NCBI GenBank assembly: GCA_003165075.1
Contig: PLSM01000194.1
Span: forward strand, 137,518 to 177,886
From: Acidobacteriaceae bacterium
GTDB lineage: Bacteria > Acidobacteriota > Terriglobia > Terriglobales > Acidobacteriaceae
DNA length: 40,369 nucleotides
Direction: 5' to 3'
How positions within the stretch are numbered: position 1 is the first letter of the stretch; every line of letters begins with the position of its first letter. The translations under genes were made by a program, and so were the position numbers. The notes below the pieces were generated by a model. The model was not told the origin of the DNA, made no database searches, and saw nothing but the letters and a program-made list of their open reading frames with translations. Below are positions 8,049-16,709 of this stretch, one piece after another.

Positions 8049-9161
8049 TTGCCCAAGGCTAAGATCAAGCGGCTGTACCTGATTCCCATTCTGTCAAAAG
8101 CGCTCGACGTGTTAGAGCTGTTGGAGCAGAATAACGCTCCTGTCACACTGGAAGACGTCTTCCAGAAAACGCAAATCTCCAAGACCAGCGTCTATCGAAT
8201 CCTGAAGACGCTGGTCCACCGGGGATACGTGGCCCAGTCGCAGAGCGGACAATACCGTCTGGTCTCGCGGCCGCGGCGTCTGCGGTTCGGGTTTGCCGTG
8301 CAAAGCGGTGAAATGCCATTCTCAGTTGCCGTCGCCCAAAGCGTTACGGCTGCTGCTGCGGCGGCGGGTGTAGAGCTGATCACGCTCGATAACCGCCAGG
8401 ATCCCGACATCGCAATCCAGAATGCCATGGAGTTGGTAAGCAAGCATGTGGACCTCGTCCTGGAGTTCCAGGTTGAAGAGATCGTCGCTCCGCACGTGGC
8501 CAGCATCTTCAAGAAAGCGGATATTCCCCTCGTAGCTATCGATGTGCCTCACCCCAATGCCACCTACTTCGGGGTGGACAACTTCGAGGTGGGCTTTGAG
8601 GCTGGCTCCCTGCTCGCACAGCACGCCCTGCGCAAGTGGAAGGGCAAGGTGGATTGGGTCCTCGGTGTGGGCTTCTCTGAGGCGGGGAGCTTCGTCCAGA
8701 GCCGTATTAGTGGCGCGTTCGGAGGAATCCGCGAACGGCTGAAAGATTTGCCGGTTGACCGTTTCATCCGGCTGGAGGGCCGGGGCATGCGCGAGCCCAG
8801 CCGCGCGGCGGTGGCTGAGTTTCTAAGCAACCAACGCAAAGGTCAGCACATTCTGGTGGCGACTGCTACGGATTCCAGCGCCCTGGGCGTGCTGGATGTG
8901 GTACGCGAAACAGAGCGGGAAGCGGACTTTGCCATTGCCGGCCAGGATTGCATTCCCGAAGTCCTGGAGGAGATGGAGACAGGCAAGAGTGCGATCATCG
9001 GCTCGGTCTCGCACGAAGCCAATAGCTACGGCCCCCGGCTCATTCAGCTGGGAATTGCTCTGCTCCGCGGCTACTCGGTCCCTCCATATAACTATGTGCG
9101 CTACCGCGTGGTGACCCCGGAAACTCTGGCCGGAATCGCCAACGGAACTGAAGAAGAGTAG
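8049..9161 (+). CDS. Hybrid regulator: IclR-type winged HTH fused to a type I sugar-binding domain
   Basis: Probable transcriptional regulator of the rhamnose/lactate block. Residues about 14-72 form a winged helix like the IclR family: LSKALDVLELL, ISKTSVYRILKTLVHRGYV and a GQYRL wing. From about residue 80 to 355 the protein is not an IclR effector domain but a type I periplasmic-binding-protein fold as in LacI and sugar ABC receptors, seen in AMELVSKHVDLVLEFQ, IPLVAIDVPHP, TYFGVDNFEVGFEAG and FAIAGQDCIPEVLEEM. There is no signal peptide, so it acts in the cytoplasm. The start is TTG at 8049, after an AAAGGGA stretch; no upstream ATG is in frame. The ligand may be rhamnose, rhamnulose or a phosphate ester; that is inference from position. 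Confidence 0.85.
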   Translation: MPKAKIKRLYLIPILSKALDVLELLEQNNAPVTLEDVFQKTQISKTSVYRILKTLVHRGYVAQSQSGQYRLVSRPRRLRFGFAVQSGEMPFSVAVAQSVTAAAAAAGVELITLDNRQDPDIAIQNAMELVSKHVDLVLEFQVEEIVAPHVASIFKKADIPLVAIDVPHPNATYFGVDNFEVGFEAGSLLAQHALRKWKGKVDWVLGVGFSEAGSFVQSRISGAFGGIRERLKDLPVDRFIRLEGRGMREPSRAAVAEFLSNQRKGQHILVATATDSSALGVLDVVRETEREADFAIAGQDCIPEVLEEMETGKSAIIGSVSHEANSYGPRLIQLGIALLRGYSVPPYNYVRYRVVTPETLAGIANGTEEE

Positions 9162-9196
9162 AGGTAACAACCGGGGAATGGATGTTGAGAGTTGTG

Positions 9197-9235
9197 CTGA
9201 AATTTCAGATCTGGGACGCGTTTTCTATTCAATAG
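9197..9235. promoter_or_regulatory. Two palindromes upstream of rhaDE
   Basis: CTGAAATTTCAG (9197-9208) is a perfect 12-bp palindrome. CTATTCAATAG (9225-9235) is an 11-bp palindrome whose arms resemble the CTATTG/CAATAG half-sites found upstream of lutA. They lie in the 125-base gap between the regulator gene and rhaDE and may be regulator sites. No convincing promoter was found beside them. Confidence 0.3.
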
Positions 9236-9286
9236 CCTGTGGTATCTTTCTTGAGGTTCGATGAATCCCCCAGCACGGCGGTACAC

Positions 9287-11503
9287 ATGACACAGGCAAC
9301 TCTCGCTTCCCCATCGCTCCAGTTCCTTGAAGACCGATGGGACCCCAGTGTGGCTGCCGCCCTCGACCAAGCGGAACTGTTGCGTTACCGATCCAATCTG
9401 CTCGGCTCCGACCTTCGCATCACAAATTTTGCCGGTGGAAACACCAGTTCGAAAATTGCCGAGATCGATCCGCTTACCGGAGAGTCCGCCGAGGTGCTGT
9501 GGGTAAAAGGTTCGGGCGGCGACCTGGGCAGCATCAAGCGTACCGGTTTCGCCACCCTCTTCCAGCACAAGCTATTGACTCTCGAACACCTTTACAAGGG
9601 CGTTGACAACGAAGACGACATGGCGGAGATGTATCCCCTGTGCACCTTCCGCAACAATCCTGTCGCCGCTTCCATCGATACGCCCCTGCACGGTTTTCTT
9701 CCCTTTGCCCACGTCGATCACCTCCATCCCGACTGGGGAATCGCGCTCGCCGCCTCGGCCAACGGCAAAGCGAAAATGGAGGAGTTCAATCGCGAGTTCG
9801 GCCACACGCTGGTCTGGCTGCCCTGGCAGCGTCCCGGCTTTGAGTTGGCCATGATGATGAAGCAGGCCATCGGGAAGAACTTCGGCTGCGACGGCATCGT
9901 ACTGGGCGGCCATGGCCTCTTCACTTGGGGCGACACGCAACGCGAGTGCTACATGAACACGCTCACCGTGATCGACCAGCTAGGCCAATTCATTGAGCGT
10001 CACGGCAACGCCAAAGGTCCCGTCCGTTTCGGCGGCGAGATCGTCCCGGGCCGCCCCGACCGCAAGGAGTTGGCAATCGAGATCGCTCCGTTCCTGCGCG
10101 GGCGTGTGAGTGCCGAGAATCGCTGGATCGCCACCTTCAAGGACAACGCTGACGTGTTGCAATTCGTAGACTCCGCGCACGCCAAAGACTTGGCCTTCCT
10201 CGGGACCAGTTGCCCCGATCACTTCATCCGGACCAAGATTCGTCCGCTCTTTGTGCCTTGGGCCGCGGACGCCGGACTTGATCGGCTGAAGGCGCAGATT
10301 GAAGCTTCGCTGGCCGAGTATCGCGAGCAATACCGTGCCTACTACCACTCCTTTGCCACGCCGGAGTCGCCTGCGCTGCGTGACGCCAGTCCCACCGTGG
10401 TGCTGATCCAGGGCCTGGGCATGTTCAGCTTCGGCAAGACCAAGACTGAGGCTCGCATCACCGGCGAGTTCTACACCAACGCCATTCACGTGATGGAAGG
10501 CGCCAGCTTGCTGGCGGAGGGCGAAGTAACCGGGACTCTGCCGCAGTGCGGCGAAGGCTTTGACCCGGCCAGCTTCAAAGTCCTCACCAATTACGTGGCC
10601 CTGCCCGCGATGGAAGCCTTCCGCATCGAGTACTGGGCAATGGAAGAGGCAAAGATCCGTCGCCAGCCGCGCGAAAAGGAGCTCAGCAGGCGCATCGTAG
10701 TGGTGGTCGGCGGCGGCGGCATTGGCCGTCATGTAGCTCGCGAGGCTGCGCAGCGCGGCGCGCACGTGCTGGTTTCCGATCGTGACGAAGCTGCCCTGAT
10801 GCAGGTCGCCGGCGAGCTGAGCGACCTTACCTCACCGGAGTTCATCGCGTCTTCGGGAGTGGATATTCGCAACCGTGAGGACATCCGAAGAGCCTTGCGT
10901 GTAGCAGTGGCAGGTTTTGGCGGCATCGATATTCTCGTCAACACGGCGGCGTTGTTTCCATCCTCGCCCGATGGCTCGATATCCGACGCCATGTGGGCCG
11001 CCACTCTCGACATCAACGTCACCGCCAACTACCTGCTCGCGGATGAAGTATCCAGGATTTTTGACGAGCAAGGGTTGGACGCCTCCATCGTCTTCACCAG
11101 TTCAGCCAACGCGGTTGTGCCCAGGCGTGGCAGAGAGGCCTACGACGTAAGCAACGCCGCGCTCTCACACCTGATTCGCGAACTTTCCGTGGGTCTGGCG
11201 CCTAACGTGCGCGTCAATGGCATCAGCCTTGCCATGGTGGTCAAGGGCTCCTCCATGTTTCCGCGCGATCGCGCACGTGCCTCACTCACCAAGCACAAGA
11301 TTCCTTTTGACGAGTCGCTGAGTGACGAACAGTTGCGCAGCCTGCTCGCCGATTTCTATGCCACTCGCACCCTTACCGGCCAGTCCGTCGATCCCGCCAA
11401 TTGCGCGGAGGCGATTCTTTTCCTGGCCGGTCCCAAATCACATTGCACAACCGGCCACCTGATTCCTGTTGACGGTGGCCTCACGGAGGGTTTCCTAAGA
11501 TGA
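9287..11503 (+). CDS. rhaDE: Bifunctional rhamnulose-1-phosphate aldolase / short-chain dehydrogenase
   Basis: A fusion that cleaves L-rhamnulose-1-phosphate to dihydroxyacetone phosphate and L-lactaldehyde, and whose C-terminal half is expected to oxidise lactaldehyde to lactate. The 738-aa product has a class II aldolase domain (about residues 30-400) with GGNTSSK, the His-rich LPFAHVDHLHPDW and GGHGLFTWGD. An SDR Rossmann domain follows (about 465-738) with VVVVGGGGIGRHVA and ITSSAN-like serines (FTSSAN). The SDR YxxxK motif reads Tyr619-Asp-Val-Ser-Asn623, so the catalytic Lys is Asn here. ATG 9287 is preferred over the GTG at 9239, which has no ribosome-binding site and extends beyond the family start. 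The stop overlaps rhaB as ATGA. Confidence 0.9.
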   Translation: MTQATLASPSLQFLEDRWDPSVAAALDQAELLRYRSNLLGSDLRITNFAGGNTSSKIAEIDPLTGESAEVLWVKGSGGDLGSIKRTGFATLFQHKLLTLEHLYKGVDNEDDMAEMYPLCTFRNNPVAASIDTPLHGFLPFAHVDHLHPDWGIALAASANGKAKMEEFNREFGHTLVWLPWQRPGFELAMMMKQAIGKNFGCDGIVLGGHGLFTWGDTQRECYMNTLTVIDQLGQFIERHGNAKGPVRFGGEIVPGRPDRKELAIEIAPFLRGRVSAENRWIATFKDNADVLQFVDSAHAKDLAFLGTSCPDHFIRTKIRPLFVPWAADAGLDRLKAQIEASLAEYREQYRAYYHSFATPESPALRDASPTVVLIQGLGMFSFGKTKTEARITGEFYTNAIHVMEGASLLAEGEVTGTLPQCGEGFDPASFKVLTNYVALPAMEAFRIEYWAMEEAKIRRQPREKELSRRIVVVVGGGGIGRHVAREAAQRGAHVLVSDRDEAALMQVAGELSDLTSPEFIASSGVDIRNREDIRRALRVAVAGFGGIDILVNTAALFPSSPDGSISDAMWAATLDINVTANYLLADEVSRIFDEQGLDASIVFTSSANAVVPRRGREAYDVSNAALSHLIRELSVGLAPNVRVNGISLAMVVKGSSMFPRDRARASLTKHKIPFDESLSDEQLRSLLADFYATRTLTGQSVDPANCAEAILFLAGPKSHCTTGHLIPVDGGLTEGFLR

Positions 11504-12948
11504 ACGCGAAAGAAGACCGGGATCGGTTGAATGAAACGCGCGCCCGGGTCGCCATTGATTTAGGTGCGGAAAGCTGCCGGGTCTCTTTACTTCGCTGGCG
11601 TGACGGCCGTCCTGAAATTGATCTTGTCCATCGCTTTCCCAACGGCCCGGTTCACCGTGGCGCATCCTTGCTCTGGCCTCTGGACTCTATCCTGGGCGGT
11701 CTGGAAGAAGGACTGCGCAAGGCGGCGCAGGCGGCGCCGGAAGGCATCGCCTCCATCGCCGTGGACGGCTGGGCGGTGGATTACATCCGCTTGGGCGCGA
11801 ACGGCAAGCCGCTCCGTGATCCGTTCTGCTATCGCGACGAGCGCACGGTTGCGTCCAAAGAAGCTGCGGATGCAATTGCTTCAGCCGATTTCCTCTTCCG
11901 GCGCACCGGTGCGCAGCCTCTGCGCCTCAACACGATCTATCAATTGATGGCCGACCCCGCTGCAGGTATCGACCCGCACGCTCCCTGGGTCGGTTTTCCT
12001 GAGCATGTTCTCTACTGGCTGGGCGGCCGCCGTGTGGCGGAGTACACCACCGCCACCCACACCGGTCTCGTAGATATTGAAACCGGTGACTGGGCGAAAG
12101 ATGTTTTCGAGTTAATGGGAATTCCGCTCGATGCAGCGCCTCCCATTGTGCCCGCCGGAAGTGTCGTAGGCCGCGTGCGTGGTCCACTGGCTGAATTGGA
12201 CGCTTTCCGCGAGACGGACCTGATTGTGCCAGCCTGCCACGACACGGCCTCCGCAATCGCCGGCATTTCCAGCAGCCTTGACTCCACCGCCTACATCTGT
12301 TCAGGTACATGGTCGCTGGTAGGCACACTGGTGCAGGCGCCGGTAACCAAGCCGGAAGCCATGCTGGCGCGCTATACCAACCAGGGCGCCGCAGCCGGCG
12401 GGTTCTGTTTCCATACCAATGTCAACGGCATGTGGATCGTGAAGCAGTGCATGGACGCCTGGGCCGGCCAGGGACGAACCTGGGGAATCGAGGACCTGGT
12501 CGCAAAAGCTGCTGCGTGCACCAGTTCTCCGGGCCTCATCGACGTGGATGCCGAACCGCTCCTCCTGGACGACAACATGCCGGAGCGCATCAACCACGAA
12601 CTGGCGCGGAAGGGCCTTGCCGTCATCCCGGATGTGGCAGGGAATGAGCCGGTTTTTGCACGGGTGATCTTTGAGAGCCTGGCCCACCGGTATTCCACAG
12701 CGCTTGTCAACCTGGAGCAGATGCTAGGGCGCAAGCTCGGTGGGATCTATGTTCTTGGCGGGGGAAGCCGCAACAAGCTGCTGCTTGACCTGACCGCGCA
12801 ACGAACCGGCCTGCCCGTCGAGGCGGGCGAAGCGGAAAGCTCCCTCCTGGGCAACTTTGCCGTGCAGTTGGCCGCAGGAGAAGGCAATGGCAAGCAGCTC
12901 AGCATCGAGGCGCTCCGCAAATGGGCGAGATTGCTGAGTCAAAAGTAG
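11500..12948 (+). CDS. rhaB: Rhamnulokinase
   Basis: An FGGY-family sugar kinase that phosphorylates L-rhamnulose at C1 with ATP. The 482-aa length is typical. The N-terminal phosphate loop AIDLGAESCRVSLL, the IAVDGWAVDYIRL segment with the likely catalytic Asp, the YICSGTWSLVG motif of the C-terminal ATPase lobe and the IYVLGGGSRNKLLLDLTA adenosine-binding loop are all present. The DGWAVD form is characteristic of rhamnulokinases among FGGY kinases. The start overlaps the rhaDE stop by four bases, so the two are translationally coupled. A strong hairpin follows the gene. Confidence 0.93.
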   Translation: MNAKEDRDRLNETRARVAIDLGAESCRVSLLRWRDGRPEIDLVHRFPNGPVHRGASLLWPLDSILGGLEEGLRKAAQAAPEGIASIAVDGWAVDYIRLGANGKPLRDPFCYRDERTVASKEAADAIASADFLFRRTGAQPLRLNTIYQLMADPAAGIDPHAPWVGFPEHVLYWLGGRRVAEYTTATHTGLVDIETGDWAKDVFELMGIPLDAAPPIVPAGSVVGRVRGPLAELDAFRETDLIVPACHDTASAIAGISSSLDSTAYICSGTWSLVGTLVQAPVTKPEAMLARYTNQGAAAGGFCFHTNVNGMWIVKQCMDAWAGQGRTWGIEDLVAKAAACTSSPGLIDVDAEPLLLDDNMPERINHELARKGLAVIPDVAGNEPVFARVIFESLAHRYSTALVNLEQMLGRKLGGIYVLGGGSRNKLLLDLTAQRTGLPVEAGEAESSLLGNFAVQLAAGEGNGKQLSIEALRKWARLLSQK

Positions 12949-12967
12949 CTTCGCCCTCCGCGCTGAA

Positions 12968-13019
12968 GATGAGGCGCGGCCTATCGAAGCAATCTGTCAC
13001 TTCCATAGGCCGCGTCATC
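12968..13019 (+). terminator. Long hairpin after rhaB (terminator or attenuating structure)
   Basis: Ten paired bases, CGCGGCCTAT (12975-12984) with ATAGGCCGCG (13005-13014), are extended by five more (12968-12972 with 13015-13019) beyond a two-base bulge. The loop is 20 bases. No T run follows, so it may stabilise the upstream mRNA or partly terminate rather than act as a standard intrinsic terminator. Confidence 0.45.
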
Positions 13020-13076
13020 CGACCCATAACGTCTTCACCAGTTCTTTGCATGGATGCCTGAAGAAAGTCGACACCA

Positions 13077-15581
13077 ATGAAAGCGGCTGTTTTGATCGCG
13101 TTCAGCGCGATGCTGAGCCCAATGCTGGTTGCTCCGCAAGAGCAGCCCACCCAGATCAAACATATCGACGTGGTCATGTTGAGCCACCTGGATGTCGGCT
13201 TTACCGATCAGCCATACCTGGTGGTGAATGAACTGCAGCGTCGATTCCTCGACGTCGCTCTCGACGCCTCCATTGCCACGGCCAACGAGCCGCCCGCACA
13301 ACGCTTCTACTGGACCGCGGAGTCGCTCATACCGGTTCTGGCCTGGTGGCGCAAAGCCTCTCCCGAGCGTCGCCAGCAGTTGCTGCAGGCGGTTCAGAAC
13401 GGGCAAATGGCGGCGGGCGCCATGCCGTTCAACTCCCTGCCGTTTGAGAATGCCGACGAATGGAAGCGAGTGACCGAGTGGGTGCCCCCTGAGCTTTGGA
13501 AGGGTCTGCACCCCACCGTTGCGATTCAAGACGACGTGAATGGGATGTCGCGCGCCGGAGTGAGCGCTCTTGCCGACCGTGGGGTTCACCGTCTTTTCAT
13601 GGGCATGAACGGCGCCAACGGGGGGCCTCCGTTCCCTGCCCCTACTGCGTTCTGGTGGAAACTCCCCGATGGCCGTCGCACGTTTGTGTATCTCGCCGAC
13701 GGCTATTGGCAGGCCGACGGGCTGTTCCTGCCGGGAGAATGGCGGGTCGGCGACTCTCCGTCGGCCTCCGATCTGGCATTCCGTCCCCCGCGATCCGGCG
13801 AGATGCTCAGTGCCGATGACGCTTCCGTGCGGGCGGCTCACGACCGCTGCCTGAAGAGTCTCGCTCAGTTGCAGAAGCAAGGCTATGTAGGCGATCGCCT
13901 CATTGCTGTCTTTCAAAATATGTGGCGCGGCGACAACGAGGTTCCGTTTGTGCCCATCGTCGACTTCGTCGCCACCTGGAACCGCCTCAAGTTACAACCG
14001 GAGTTGCGCCTGGTCACGGTGCCGGAGGCGATGGAGACTCTTGAAAAGGAGATCGGCGACCGCATCCCGGAGTATCAGGGCGTGTGGCCCGACTGGTGGT
14101 CGAACGGTGTCCCTTCCGCGCCTCGTGAGGTCGCGGCCAGCCGCTTCGCCAAGCGATTCCTTCACGCCTCCGCCTCGCCGCTGTTTGGCCCCATGGACGC
14201 CGGTGCCAAAACAACGGAGAACGACATACTCGGCGATTTAGCGCTTTTCGAGGAGCACACCTGGGGAGGAGCCTACGGAGAAGCCTTGCCCGACAGCCTG
14301 GACTCAGCCGGGCAATTCGACGAGAAGGGTCTGTTGGCGTTTCGTTCCAACTCCAGGGCTGCCTGGCTGTTTTCGCAGCGCGCCAGAACGAAACTCTACC
14401 CCCAGCCGGCGGGACTGTATGTCATTAACGCCACCAGCGCTCCCATGAGCGGCTGGGTGACGCTGCCCGCCATGACCTTGCGCGGCGAGTTTCAGTCCGT
14501 CCGCGACAAGAATTCAGGAGAGCGCATACCCTTGCAGTTTGTCGGCCCCACCGACGCAGCCGGTCGCCCCGAGCGCGTCGGGGCGCCTCCCGGCGTCGAT
14601 CCTCTTCCCTATATCGACGACTTTCCCCGCCCTATGGCCCGCTTCTGGGTCGACCACTTGGATGCCAACTCCGTACGCGCCTTCCAGCCTGACCTGTCCA
14701 GCCAGACCACTCCAACGGCAGCCCCCGCAGGATTCACGGCGCAGTTCGATGAGCACGGTTGGCCGTCTTCTCTGCTTTGGCCCGGAATGCCCCGGCCCCT
14801 GTTTCAAGGAGCCATGGGCGACTTCCTTTCTGTCCGCGTGAAAGGCCCCAGAACCTACCAGGACTTCTACAGGTTGGGCTCTGCCAGGGATGCGGCCGAG
14901 CGAAGTGACTTGCAACGGCGTTTGCTCGATCAGATTCCCGCGGTTGCCGCCGGGCCTGTCAAGGTCGAGGAGACAGCACACACCGTCGTGTATACGCAGG
15001 ACCTCGCACATCCCGGCCTGAAATGGCTTGTCCGGCGTCTTGAGGTCTGGAAGCAGGAGCCGCGAGCGCGCCTCGATGTTCGTTTCGACAGGTTATCGTC
15101 CGACGATCCTGAGATCTTCTATCTTTCATTTCAAGTGCCCGTCGCCGAGGACCTGCTGCCGCAACTCAGCGAAGGCGGAATGCCCTTCGTGCCTTATATG
15201 GAGCAGATACCGGGCACCTGCCGTGACTACTTTGCCACCGACGGTTGGGCGCATTACGTGACCCCGGAAGGTCATTGGCTGTGGGTCAGCCGCGACGCTC
15301 CCGTTCTCTCCCTGGGCGCCCCAAACGTCTGGGCCCGGCTCACAGCCGCACCCGAACAAACAAACCGCCTCTTCTCCATGGTGTTCAACAACACATGGTT
15401 CACCAACTATGTGGCCAATAGCAATGGAGTGATGGAATTTCAATACGATCTGGTCTGGAGGGACCGGATAGGAGCTGACGTGGACGCTCTGGCTGAGTCG
15501 CTTGTTAGTGATCCAGTGCCTTTGATCAACCCCACTGCGCGCGAGAATCAGTTTGTGCTGAAGGATCTCTTCCAGCCGTAG
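13077..15581 (+). CDS. Secreted DUF5054-type protein, putative glycoside hydrolase
   Basis: An 834-aa exported protein of the DUF5054 type, which shares features with the GH38 alpha-mannosidase fold. A short signal peptide (about residues 1-20) is followed by HIDVVMLSHLDVGFTDQP, whose His37-Leu-Asp39 resembles the HxD metal site at the start of GH38 enzymes. Further blocks are RFYWTAESLIPVLAWW, AIQDDVNGMSRAGVSAL, GMNGANGGPPFPAPTAFWW and NMWRGDNEVP. The C-terminal half looks beta-rich. It follows rhaB after 128 bases that hold a hairpin, so it may be a separate or partly coupled unit. A role in releasing rhamnose or other sugars from polysaccharide is inference; no substrate can be read from the sequence. 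Confidence 0.65.
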   Translation: MKAAVLIAFSAMLSPMLVAPQEQPTQIKHIDVVMLSHLDVGFTDQPYLVVNELQRRFLDVALDASIATANEPPAQRFYWTAESLIPVLAWWRKASPERRQQLLQAVQNGQMAAGAMPFNSLPFENADEWKRVTEWVPPELWKGLHPTVAIQDDVNGMSRAGVSALADRGVHRLFMGMNGANGGPPFPAPTAFWWKLPDGRRTFVYLADGYWQADGLFLPGEWRVGDSPSASDLAFRPPRSGEMLSADDASVRAAHDRCLKSLAQLQKQGYVGDRLIAVFQNMWRGDNEVPFVPIVDFVATWNRLKLQPELRLVTVPEAMETLEKEIGDRIPEYQGVWPDWWSNGVPSAPREVAASRFAKRFLHASASPLFGPMDAGAKTTENDILGDLALFEEHTWGGAYGEALPDSLDSAGQFDEKGLLAFRSNSRAAWLFSQRARTKLYPQPAGLYVINATSAPMSGWVTLPAMTLRGEFQSVRDKNSGERIPLQFVGPTDAAGRPERVGAPPGVDPLPYIDDFPRPMARFWVDHLDANSVRAFQPDLSSQTTPTAAPAGFTAQFDEHGWPSSLLWPGMPRPLFQGAMGDFLSVRVKGPRTYQDFYRLGSARDAAERSDLQRRLLDQIPAVAAGPVKVEETAHTVVYTQDLAHPGLKWLVRRLEVWKQEPRARLDVRFDRLSSDDPEIFYLSFQVPVAEDLLPQLSEGGMPFVPYMEQIPGTCRDYFATDGWAHYVTPEGHWLWVSRDAPVLSLGAPNVWARLTAAPEQTNRLFSMVFNNTWFTNYVANSNGVMEFQYDLVWRDRIGADVDALAESLVSDPVPLINPTARENQFVLKDLFQP

Positions 15582-15647
15582 ATCGTCTCTCCCATGCGGT
15601 TGCTTAACTCCCAATGCGCTTGCGTACGACACCTGAAACGACGGCCG

Positions 15648-16622
15648 TCACGCTGAAACCACAACTGCGCCAATGGCTTTGTCGATGCGCTCAAGCGCTT
15701 CCGCAGGCAGCGCAACGCCTACTGCGCGCACATTGTCGGCGATCTGTTCCGGCCGAGAAGCACCGATGATGGCCGAAGCCACCTCAGGACGGCGCAACAC
15801 CCAGGCCAGGGCCATCTGCGCCATGGTCAAGCCCAGGTCGTTGGCAATGGGCTTGAGTTGCGCGACCGCTTCAAGCAGGTAGTCTGACCGGTAATGCCGC
15901 CCGGCTGTTTCCATAAAAAGATTCATTTCTTCGCTGGCGGCGCGGCTGCCCGGCGGAGGCGGCAAACCCGGCGCATACTTCCCCGTGAGTACCCCATGGG
16001 CCAGGGGCGAGAAAGCCAGGTTCCCTATGCCGAGACGCGAGCAGGCCGGAAACACCGCAGCCTCCGGCTTGCGCCACAGCATGGAGTACTGCGGCTGGCT
16101 CGACGTGAACGCGCAATAACCGCAGTCGTCCGCAATCTTGGCCGCGGCTTCGATCTGCTCAGCGGTCCATTCGCTGAATCCAATGGCGCGTGCTTTACCC
16201 GCCTTCACGGCGCGGTCCAGCGCGCCCATAGTCTCCTCAAGCGGAGTCTCCCGGTCGTATCGATGACACTGATATAGGTCGATGCACTCAACGCCGAGAC
16301 GATCGAGCGAACGATCGAGCTGCTTTTCGATTTGAGCCGCGGAGAGTCCCCTGTCCGGCTCGTCACCAACGGGAAAAAAGAGCTTGGTCGCGATCAAATA
16401 GCGGTCGCGCGGAAAGGCCTTGAGCGCCTCGCCGAGAACCCGTTCCGCCTCACCCGCACCATATTGGTTGGCGGTGTCAAACAGAGTGATCCCGCAGTCC
16501 AGAGCCGCATGAATGCAGCGGATCGCCTGCGCGCGCCCGATCCCTCCGGCCACCGTAAGCCAGGTCCCAAAGCTCAATGCGCTCAGTTGCAGCGGACCGT
16601 TGCCCAGACTGCGCTGTTGCAC
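15648..16622 (-). CDS. Aldo/keto reductase
   Basis: An NADPH-dependent reductase of the aldo/keto reductase superfamily, similar in form to the Kv-beta/YghZ-like group. The 324-aa product has the full catalytic tetrad Asp49 (FDTANQYG), Tyr54, Lys80 (IATK) and His120 (DLYQCHRYD). The cofactor-binding end carries AIIGASRPEQIADNV. The start is GTG at 16622, supported by GAGGGAA a few bases upstream; the ORF has no better ATG. It is convergent with the DUF5054 gene and lies downstream of the Ig-like gene, but an intrinsic terminator at 16650-16687 separates it. Carbonyl substrates such as lactaldehyde or methylglyoxal would fit the setting but cannot be shown. Confidence 0.88.
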   Translation of the reverse strand: MQQRSLGNGPLQLSALSFGTWLTVAGGIGRAQAIRCIHAALDCGITLFDTANQYGAGEAERVLGEALKAFPRDRYLIATKLFFPVGDEPDRGLSAAQIEKQLDRSLDRLGVECIDLYQCHRYDRETPLEETMGALDRAVKAGKARAIGFSEWTAEQIEAAAKIADDCGYCAFTSSQPQYSMLWRKPEAAVFPACSRLGIGNLAFSPLAHGVLTGKYAPGLPPPPGSRAASEEMNLFMETAGRHYRSDYLLEAVAQLKPIANDLGLTMAQMALAWVLRRPEVASAIIGASRPEQIADNVRAVGVALPAEALERIDKAIGAVVVSA

Positions 16623-16649
16623 TTGAATTCCCTCGAAGCTTCATCTTAC

Positions 16650-16687
16650 AAAACGTCGGCGGCCAACCGGATGGTTGACCGCCGACG
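16650..16687 (-). terminator. Intrinsic terminator of the Ig-like lipoprotein gene
   Basis: Read on the minus strand, a 15-bp stem (CGTCGGCGGTCAACC with its complement, one G-T pair) with a four-base loop is followed by TTTT. The stem spans 16654-16687 and the T run 16650-16653. It lies 22 bases after the stop of the Ig-like gene and before the aldo/keto reductase gene. Confidence 0.85.
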
Positions 16688-16709
16688 GTATTGATTCAAG
16701 TGTCAGGCC

